DNA of 64,000 nucleotides, from assembly GCA_017165825.1 (NCBI GenBank), contig CM029382.1, positions 24,219,586-24,283,585 of the forward strand, read 5' to 3'. This document shows, piece by piece, positions 56,534 through 64,000 of the stretch (the first letter of the stretch is position 1; each line of letters opens with the position of its first letter). Source of the DNA: Hepsetus odoe. Its lineage: Eukaryota > Chordata > Actinopteri > Characiformes > Hepsetidae. The translations under genes were made by a program, and so were the position numbers. The notes beneath the pieces were generated by a model. It did no database searches. It saw only the letters and a program-made list of their open reading frames with translations, and was not told the origin of the DNA.

Positions 56534-57419
56534 TGGTGTATCTGGGTGACCAAAATGTATCTGCACTGTTTTTGTGTTTCTCTATGTGCCCGCCCACCTT
56601 CTGTTCTGGGAAAGGCTCCTCCCACCACACTGGTTTATACATATTTAGATTGACAGACCTATATGTATAGACAGATATGTACTTTTTGAAGAACTGTCCC
56701 TCAACATTAAAACAATAATAGAAGAAAGTCCGGAGCTTGAAGAAATGAGGTTACATTTGACACAGATAACTTGTCGTCATCTATCATTTTTGATGGGGGC
56801 ATGGCTAGGTCAGCTGAGGTCGATGTATCGGCGGAGATGCAGCCCTTAGCTACAGGAATACGGCCTCATTATAATGTTGAGAGGGTGAGCACACCGCTGT
56901 GGACCTGGGAAAGGGGACGATATGTCCCGCTAGGGAGCTATACATGAGGGGAGAGGTGTTGTTGTTTCTTCGTGGCTTTGATTACACAGCACTCTCCTGC
57001 TTTATTCCGAGAAAATACACTCACTGTGGTCCGCACTATTCATCATCTGTGTCCTCTAAAGCTGGGAGGGGAGCAATAGCTGGGCTCAATTATAAGCTGG
57101 AAATCTCTTTCTTTCCCTCTAACCGACCGGCGAGAGCGACAAAAACGTCCCGAGTGATGCAGGGAGTGGAAAAAATGAAAGGAAGTAAAGAACCATTATA
57201 TGAAGACAAAGCATTGGTCTTGAAATAGAATCACAAGAGTCTCCTTTCATTGCTATCTTGAACAATAAAGGTGCTGCTAATGTACTGAACCAGCTATAAG
57301 GACAAGATATTCAATATAATATAAAAAATCACATTTTTATAATCTTTTAATATTAATATCATTTTTAAAGAGTCTTTTAAAACAATTAGAAACACCATTA
57401 AAAAGGTAACTCTACAAAA
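56534..57419. other. Non-coding, no recognised element
   Basis: The frame 56899-57228 (109 residues) has no known domain, although codon-scale composition there is somewhat richer in GC. No repeat signature. Confidence 0.4.
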
Positions 57420-57870
57420 AATATCAGGGTCAAGTTTTGTATCGATAGCAAGGGTGTAGAATGTGGCAGGGACGGTTGGGACATGTCCTTAGCAGTGTCC
57501 ATATTGGAGAAACAAGGTTTTGTTCCCATAGCAGCAGAATTCGGAAAGGACAATAGGGACATGTCCCTTGCATTAGCAGTTTTGCAGAAACAAGTGTCTT
57601 TTTGCCAACAGCAAGGGCATAGAAATGGACAGGGACACATCCCTAGCAATAGCCAAAATGGAGATACAAGATTTTGCTCTGTAAACAAAAGTGAGGGATG
57701 GTAGGGACATCCAAACATCCATACTGGACATCCAAGGCTTTGTTTCAATAGTTCCAAGGCAGGGAATTCAGTAGAGACATGGTTTAGCGATATCCGAATT
57801 GGACAGCGTAGAAGTTGGACATGGAAAACGTCGTCCATACCAGCATTCAGAACTGTCCCTAGCAATTTAT
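57420..57870. repeat. Degenerate minisatellite, period about 75-80 bp
   Basis: GGGACATGTCC-like words recur at 57478, 57558, 57634, 57702 and, weaker, 57775, each followed by TTAGCA...GCA, GGAGAAACAAG, TTTTG, and AGCAAGGG-type blocks. Divergence between units is high. The overlapping frames on both strands (57398-57895 minus, 165 residues; 57483-57704 plus) arise from the repeat. Confidence 0.8.
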
Positions 57871-58433
57871 ACAATATACAATAAAATATAACCACTGTTG
57901 TCCATCCATCTCTGTTTTTTGGTTCCCATAAATACCAGAAATGTTGTCATATTTGACATATTTTATGTCCAATTTCAAACTTTTAACTCAGGACTCTACT
58001 TCATGATGATTTTATTCTCATTGATCAATCTGTTTGCACCACCTTGAAGTGTCCGACCACGTGGCACATTTGAAAAGTACCATCTGCTTATCTTCGGGCC
58101 ATCAGATAGGCTGTTAGGGCATCTGACCTTCTATCCAGAGATATCGATGGATCAGAGGAACGATCTGGTGGTTCTCTGAATCCTTGAGCTGAGTGAGTAG
58201 CACTGGGATGAGTGAGATATGGTAAATATGTCACTCTGAGGACGAGACAGAAGGACAGATCCAGACCTGCTCTTCTTTTGCACAAAGTCAAGCCAAAGTT
58301 AGATCCCAGTTACTGAACTTTTAGTAATCTAAAGTGATGCAAGTTTGAGAAAACTGCTTTGGATCAGGTTCTGAAGTGTCCACCAGGGTCTAACTAGGAC
58401 TTGATCTACTCATAAGTTCCTTGTGAGGTAACC
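57871..58433. other. Non-coding, no recognised element
   Basis: The minus frame 58088-58291 has no known domain. Confidence 0.45.
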
Positions 58434-58612
58434 GTGCTCTAGTGTTTAGGGACTAGGCACCATGATCATCTGTCCCAGACCGGTAGGTTAAGCAGCGGTA
58501 CCCTTGAGCAAGGTACCGTCCCAAACACTGCTCCCTAGGGGCTGCCATCATGGTGCCTCCTGCAGGAAACTGAATGGGTTAAATAGAGAGATGCATTAAG
58601 CTGTAGACCATG
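58434..58612 (+). mobile_element. tRNA-derived SINE, family B, diverged
   Basis: ACCGTGCTCTAGTGTTTAGG, a shortened head with the B box lost, ACCCTTGAGCAAGGTACCGT, CACTGCTCCCTAGGGGCTGC, and GGGTTAAATAGAGAGATGCA. The tail is missing. Confidence 0.75.
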
Positions 58613-58779
58613 TGCTAATAATAGATAATAGAAACGATCATTTTTCTGGATAGTTCCCAGAACTTGCATCTACAGTCATCAGCAGAGTTGGATCTGGAAC
58701 CAAACCTGAAGAAAACATCCTCCGAGGGTAAAGAAGGAGGTCAATGAAAATGTCTCACTGGAGGAGATTCTGGTTGGTC

Positions 58780-59600
58780 AAAGGTTTCAGTCAGTTCTAG
58801 ATACACCATTGACTGCTTTCCATTGTGGAAACAGGCTTCTATCAGTTCTAGATATACCGAGGGCTGTTCAACTATTATGTAACCAGGTTTTAGTCCATTC
58901 TAGACACACCAATACCTGATATCAGTGGCAGCAGATTTTCACCAGTTCTAGATATGACACTATGAGTTTATAGTTATAATGTAAGCATGTTTCCATTAGT
59001 TCTAGATAGGTCACTTACACTGTGGCAAGGAGTTAGTGATTCATCCAGAAACCTAGTTACACTGGTGTCACTGACTGTAAAGCAGGTACGCAAGCCTGTT
59101 TAATTAGTTCTAGGTACATTGGTGGATGTAGAGTTGTAGCCTTAGCAGGGTTCAGTTGGATCTCCAAACGTCAGTAACTGTAGAGTTGAACTCTAAGGAG
59201 GTTTCAGTCAGTTCTAGATATACCACTGACTGTAACACTGTAGGGTAAGCCCCTTTTATTGAGTTCTAGAAATGTCGCTGACTGTAGAGTTTCATCAGGG
59301 TTTAGGTGGTTCTCCAAACATCACTAACCAATTGTAAGCAGGTTTCTTATGTAGAAGCTGGATTCCATCAGATCTAGATACATCACTATCTGTACAATCA
59401 CACTGCAACCGGGTTACTGTCAGTTCTAGAAAAATGACTGAGCTTTATCTTTAGCAGAAGCTGGATTCCATCAGATCTAGATGCGTCACTGTCACTAAAA
59501 CCATACTGCAACCAGCTTACTGCCAGTTTGAGATATATCACTGATTATAGAACTCTAGTCTAAGGAGATCTGTCTGTTCTAGATAAGTCTGAGTCTATAT
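58780..59600. repeat. Degenerate minisatellite, period about 50 bp, CAGTTCTAGATA core
   Basis: (G)GTTTCAGTCAGTTCTAGATA with ACC-(A)CTGACTGTA...GTAAGCA recurs roughly every 45-55 bases, clearest near 58788, 58835, 58936, 59206, 59246 and 59417, with a longer variant unit containing GCAGAAGCTGGATTCCATCA repeated at about 59346 and 59456. Around 15 units are traceable. TCTAGA palindromes are abundant as a consequence. Confidence 0.82.
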
Positions 59601-60371
59601 TCATTGTGTTACTAAACTTCAGTTCTAATCAATCTGCTCCTTATTTGCCAAGGTTCCCACTAATTTGTGGAACCTGAAGATCAGCGGATATTACCAACAT
59701 CACCATGCATACACTGATCCTATAAAAAATGAACAATAATCAAGGAAAGGAACGATTAGTGCTTGCTTTGACGCCACTCTTGTCACCCAGGCAGACGTTT
59801 CAGACAAGCACGAGGAATCAAAAAGTACACAATTAATATGTATCACAAGAACCGATCTCATTAGCAGAGGAACTAAGCTCCAGGACAAAGCAGCATTAGG
59901 TCTCTTGATAAACCCTTAATCTTACATCCCAAGCCTAAAATGCAGCAGGCCGCCATGGGCAGATGCACGGTAGTCACGAACCACTCAGCGTGATGCTGAA
60001 AATCGTATTTCACAAGTAAAATGATGTTTGCTTGAAGGTGAATTCACAACAAGAGAGCTGCTATCTGTCTCTTCAGAAGAACAGTGTGAACCTTATTAGG
60101 AGCTTTCTGACAATCTGCTTCTCACAAAAAACCCCTTTACGTTCTTGTCATTTCGTTTGTTTGCTCATTTCTTCAAGCTGCCCTTATAGTTGGATTGTGT
60201 ACTTTATTATAAACCTACAATTGAAATAATATGCTTAAGGATTTTACGATTGCATTGGCCTCCTGATTGAACATCCTCTAGATATCAAACTGTGGGAGTC
60301 TGATGCCTGGCAGATAAAACAGACTACATTAATGTATCATACTCCAGGAGGAAAAGATTAAAAATGGATTT
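59601..60371. other. Non-coding, no recognised element
   Basis: Frames 59700-59888 (minus) and 60032-60229 (plus) are unrecognised. Confidence 0.45.
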
Positions 60372-60500
60372 GGGGAGTTTGCATGTGTGTTTCCTCCCAC
60401 TTTCCAAAGACATGCCAGGCCTGAGATGCTACTTTGGCTCCTAGGTGGGATTGCCAGTATGTCCTGTGATGGACTGGTCACCTGTCCAGCATGATTTACC
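60372..60500 (+). mobile_element. Fragment of a common teleost repeat (GGGGAGTTTGCATG type)
   Basis: GGGGAGTTTGCATGTGTGTT, TCCTCCCACTTTCCAAAGAC, ATGCCAGG, then TGTCCTGTGATGGACTGGTC and ACCTGTCCAG appear in the order known for the body of DANA-like fish repeats. The head is absent. Confidence 0.7.
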
Positions 60501-60694
60501 CCGACCATCAGCATGTCCTCTCCCGCCACATCCAAAACCTCTTTTTTGGCCTTCCTCTTTAAGGATGTTTATGGATGTGGTGTGAGAGGACATGCAGGTG
60601 GTAAGGGTCAAGGAGGAAGATGCAGAAGAAGAAATGGAAACAGATGTTCTGCGGTAATGACCCCTAAACAGGAGCAGCCAGAAGAAGAAGAAAA
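60500..60694. mobile_element. Two LINE 3' fragments in head-to-head inverted arrangement
   Basis: From 60500 to about 60562 the minus strand carries AAAGAGGAAGGCCAAAAAAG and GGTTTTGGATGTGG...GAGGACATGC. From about 60563 the plus strand carries AAGGATGTTTATGGATGTGG, GAGAGGACATGCAGGTGGT, GGAGGAAGATGCAGAAG, TGACCCCTAAACAGGAGCAG and a GAAGAA tail. Both are the same GRPK...MDV-REDM region of the LINE seen at 13.8, 26 and 49.4 kb. The minus fragment is short; the plus one runs to the 3' end. Confidence 0.75.
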
Positions 60695-61002
60695 TTGAAG
60701 GACCTCCAGTGTTGACCTGAGGCAGAGTAGAGCAGAGGCCTGCAGTTTTTCCATTGAATACTTCTTTTGTCAACTGAGAGTTGAGAGACAGACTCATCAG
60801 TCCATGGTAGTCCATGATAGTCCATGAACATCACTTTACCATCATTATGCTGGGAATCAAACTTAGGACCTTCCTGCTGTGAAGTGATAGCTTCAGTGTG
60901 CCACATGTAGATCAATTTTCCCACTAGGTTTAGCTTGGATTTGAGTTTTCAAGTGTCTTCCTTAACTTGGACCTGATCTACTCATAAGCAGAGTCCCTTT
61001 TG
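60695..61002. other. Non-coding, no recognised element
   Basis: The minus frames 60441-60815 and 60664-60924 read across the LINE fragments and are artefacts. Confidence 0.45.
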
Positions 61003-61062
61003 GGTCAGCGATGGCATAGTGGTTAGGGACTAGGCACCGTTATCAGGGGTTCTGGGCCTGGG
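61003..61062 (+). mobile_element. tRNA-derived SINE, family B, head fragment
   Basis: GGGTCAGCGATGGCATAGTG, GTTAGGGACTAGGCACCGTT and ATCAGGGGTTCTGGG match only the head, up to a spoiled B box. Confidence 0.6.
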
Positions 61063-61611
61063 CCATTCATCTGGAGAATTCCCAGCAAGCAATTGGGTGT
61101 GTTGATGTGATTGGAACCAAACATGAAAGAAAACAACCTTCCTTAAAAAGGCAAACAAACCTTATGTTGTAGATGGAGTTCATGGTGCAGAAAAATGCAA
61201 AGATCTGCTCCCCAGGGTCACCAAAATGGCCTTTTGCTCTTATGCAAAAGGGTTTGCACTCTTTTAAAATGAGCCTCTGTGTTTTTCTTTGTTTGGCTTT
61301 ACCTGGAGAATATTCTTTGACATGAGGTGACCTTTATGGCTTCGCGCTGGAGAGAGCGGCGACCTTCTGTAGAAGGGATTGTACAGTTCATGTGGGAGAA
61401 GCTTCAAGTAAACATCCTCCTCCATATGGTGATGTTGACCTTCAAGACCGTTATCTGAATCTACCAGCACATCAAAATACATGTTGTACATTCTTGCTAG
61501 AGGTCACCCTTTAAACTGTGAAATATGACCAACTTTTGCTACATAATTATTACCTGAAACCAAGTCATGAGAACAAGAAAGAATGATTTTGTTTTCAGTT
61601 TCTTGGTTAAG
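61063..61611. other. Non-coding, no recognised element
   Basis: The minus frame 61264-61491 has no known domain. Confidence 0.45.
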
Positions 61612-61860
61612 ACGACTCAAAGGGAAAAAGTCTAGCATGAAAAACTGAGAGGGTTAAAGATTTAAAAGAAGAAAATTCTCAAAACCAGGAAGAGGGATCA
61701 CTGAGAGGAACCAAGACTCAAAAGGAGAAAGTTACTGAGAGAATCAGAAGAACCCACCAGGAGAAACTCAAAAGAGAAACTCAAAAGAGCACGAATATGC
61801 CAATGAGAGGAACCAAGTTTCAAAGAGAAAAGCTTTCAAAGAGCATGAGGAAGAATCAAT
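61612..61860. repeat. Degenerate purine-rich tandem array
   Basis: GAGAGGAACCAAG(A/T)(C/T)TCAAA and AACTCAAAAGAGAA-type units recur at roughly 40-45 base spacing, diverged. One perfect short tandem, GAGAAACTCAAAA, is seen near 61762-61787. Confidence 0.6.
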
Positions 61861-62699
61861 AATAGTCCTTTAATCACCAGCAGGGAACCAAATCAGCCAT
61901 TTCTAACATTTTGGAGCAGAACCGTGGTGTGATGAAGGGTTTAGGGGTCTGCACAGAAGAAGCAAACAAGAAGAAGGAAATGGCCTCTGATGTTTTTATG
62001 GTTTCATCGGAAAAAGCCATACATTTTTTGGTCCAGCTGGGAACTGACTTTTCAAATGAATCCATGTTTGACGCCCAAACCAGAACGGAACCGGATCTTT
62101 CCTGGTGGTAAAGATGAACCAATGAACAAAAGGAAGCCTGTCCTGCTCTGGGCTCATGAGACATTCCTGATTAAGCAGAAGATAGATATGAGACTAAAAC
62201 TAACATTGAAAAAAATTAAGGGGTACAACCTCGAACCTTTCTGTTATGCCTAGGTTCCTTACGCATTCGCACATCTCATTGACACAAATGATCTTCTAAA
62301 GGACCATCCACCGAAAGGTTCTTTAGAGAAACAAAGGTGAAAGGCCAATCTGTAGGATCATGCTTTATAAAATTCAGTTCCATGTTTCTTCTGCAGTAGA
62401 ACCTGACGTTGATCATTGCCCACACAATCTTGTTGGAAGCTTTGAAAGTTATTTTAAAAAATGGATCTCGGGCCAGAATTTAGAAAAAAAATGTCTCTAA
62501 AGCTTGTTTTGATGTCCCCCAGCATGTCTTTTTCAAAGACATTTCAAGGGTGATACAGTTTGGACAGCTTCCATTTGGCTTGCCCTCCTGTTCTCACAAC
62601 AAGATAGACGTTTGGGCGTCTTACAGTAAAACATTAAGGCTGATTGATGAAGACTGGGCCAGCGTCTCTAAAGGTCCTTTAGAAACCTGATCTGAGAGC
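61861..62699. other. Non-coding, no recognised element
   Basis: Frames 61911-62111, 61990-62253 (plus) and 61874-62164 (minus) overlap each other and carry no recognisable domain. Confidence 0.45.
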
Positions 62700-63060
62700 A
62701 GTCAGCTGCATTGGATTTCACATTGATGTGTTCTGGTAAAGCAGACGTTATTTATGTTGGGCTCCTCCATTATTGAGCCCTCCGGCTTTGAATACATATC
62801 ATAAATGTCAGGTTGTCCATTTGGCCTCTAAATATCTGCGCATCATCATCGGGAGAACGGAATGGATGCGCTTTCCTGGAGCAACCGTCCAGACCATTAG
62901 GAGTTTAAGGCCTCTTGTTTTATGGAAAAGAAATGTCAAGGAGATTTACATACTAATGAGGTTGTTTGGACCAGTTATTGGTCATTTTTCTTTGCATATA
63001 AATCTTTACTCATTTCCTTTGCCAAATCAATCCTTTGGCAGATTCTTAACAAATAAAAAC
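62700..63060. promoter_or_regulatory. Possible conserved non-coding element
   Basis: Balanced, repeat-free, with clustered words such as CATTATTGAGCCC, TACATACTAATGAGG, GTTATTGGTCA and TTTGCATATAAATC. Frame 62773-63063 (96 residues) spans it but has no domain. Enhancer-like by appearance only. Confidence 0.28.
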
Positions 63061-63370
63061 TAAAGCTGTTTAGTAAGAATCTAATATTAAAAGCGACGGT
63101 GTTTAGCAAAAAGATGAAAACTTTACGATGACTTCTAAAAAAATAGTGTAGCGTATAGGTTATCGCTCATAAAAAAAAGTTATAAATAGTTCATATAACA
63201 AGTGTATAAAAGAGCTTTTTATGTAGATGACCTCATGGTCAACAAAGTCATTTATCTGACGCTTCATTTATTTGTGTTTTATTAATTTTTTATATATTCA
63301 ATATATTTTTCTTTATAATTCGTCTGTCCACTTGAGATCAATAAAGTTATTTTCCATCAATGCTCCATCC
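63061..63370. other. AT-rich DNA with a LINE-like 3' end
   Basis: GTCCACTTGAGATCAATAAA (about 63326-63345) is the kind of ending seen at the 3' end of several fish LINEs, just before the headless SINE. It is too short to classify. Confidence 0.35.
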
Positions 63371-63500
63371 CCATCAATGTACCATCCTCATCAATGCTCC
63401 CCTGGTGCTGGACGTGGCTGCCCCCTGCTGGACGGTGTGATGGATTGAATACAGTGAAGCATTTCGTTGTTTCATTGACAAATAGACACTTTTACTTTGG
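63371..63500 (+). mobile_element. tRNA-derived SINE, family B, headless
   Basis: Partial repetition of CC(A/C)TC...ATCAATGCTCC precedes CCTGGTGCTGGACGTGGCTG, CCCCCTGCTGGACGGTGTGA, TGGATTGAATACAG, ATTTCGTTG and TTGACAAATAGACACTTTTA. The tRNA head and GAGCAAGGTACC block are missing. Confidence 0.75.
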
Positions 63501-64000
63501 GTGGCTTTTGAAAAGTTTCTTGATCAGGTTTCTGAGAATTGACAAAAAGTCTATCGACCAGAAGAGCCACCAATAAAATATCTAATTGTGGGTTGGAGGG
63601 GTATCATTTGAAGGTTCTTTGTACAATATAGTACATCGACCAACAGAGTGAAGCAGGTCTTCTCCTGGTTTGTGTCCTTTTATTCTCGCTCAGTTGGTCT
63701 CCTCTCCAATGATTTCCAACTTATTATATATAATTTGCTATCGATAAGTGGGAGGCTCCCTGAACATCATGGAGAGTTGGCCGCTGTGCCATGCATCATG
63801 CTAATGGCTAGTTACATTGCTTGCAGGCTGCAGAGTCTCTGGCTTTGATTGAGCAGAGATGCTGATGAGAAAGAGTGACGGCTGAAGCCCTGCTGGGGCT
63901 GATGTTGGCAGGAGGGAGATGCATGCTGGGAAGCGAAGCCTGCTTGTGTTCATCTCCTAAACAGCAAGATAGAACATCAGCCTTCTTTTTTCCCCTCTCT
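63501..64000. other. Non-coding, no recognised element
   Basis: Repeat-free after 63650, with a ZNF143-like GCATGCTGGGAAG (63921-63933). The frame 63648-63848 has no known domain. Confidence 0.4.

Noticed and set aside
56004..56549. 181-codon plus-strand frame
   Set aside because: It reads through two SINEs of opposite orientation, so it cannot be an ancestral gene.
57398..57895. 165-codon minus-strand frame
   Set aside because: Lies wholly on the degenerate tandem array, with another frame on the opposite strand.

Overview
This looks like vertebrate nuclear DNA, most likely from a teleost fish, and I see no convincing protein-coding exon in it. It is AT-rich with no dense gene packing. It carries at least two families of tRNA-headed SINE in many copies, decayed Tc1/mariner transposases, 3' ends of fish-type LINEs, and many micro- and minisatellites. 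I cannot name the species. All open frames are short. Those that match something known are transposase or reverse-transcriptase relics, and the longest others lie in repeats or have no recognisable domain. The window is best read as a large intergenic or intronic stretch.

Layout. 0-10 kb: AT-rich DNA, a local duplication (4.09-4.51 and 5.54-6.18 kb) in which only one copy carries a SINE, and a palindromic CT/GA cluster at 8.5-9.0 kb. 10-15 kb: three minisatellite fields (10.5-11.25, 12.07-12.51, 13.44-14.67 kb), the last split by a LINE 3' end plus a SINE. 16-19 kb: a Tc1 relic and a small LINE fragment. 19-24 kb: mostly featureless, with a perfect 16-bp hairpin at 20.1 kb. 24.7-27.3 kb: a TATC array with a nested SINE, another SINE, a minus-strand LINE end, a CNE-like stretch and a SINE. 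31.5-32.2 kb: LINE, SINE and a tRNA-Gly(UCC)-like sequence in one orientation. 33.6-36.1 kb: an old local duplication and half of a TATA-bearing repeat pair (the other half is at 43.2 kb). 37-38.4 kb: four SINEs. 39.7-40.9 kb: a 51-bp minisatellite. 41.5-43.1 kb: two different DDE transposase relics. 43-64 kb: scattered SINEs, LINE fragments, three more degenerate tandem arrays and a few CNE-like stretches.

No operon, pathway or multi-gene system is visible. The genes that ever worked here were those of the transposable elements: LINE enzymes, which are known in other systems to move tRNA-SINEs, and Tc1-type transposases. All are now broken. The least explained items are the TATA-bearing repeat pair, the tRNA-Gly/SINE/LINE composite, the filled-site/empty-site duplication and the high density of independent minisatellites. 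Family names are from recognition, not a database search, and element ends are approximate to about 5-20 bases unless stated.
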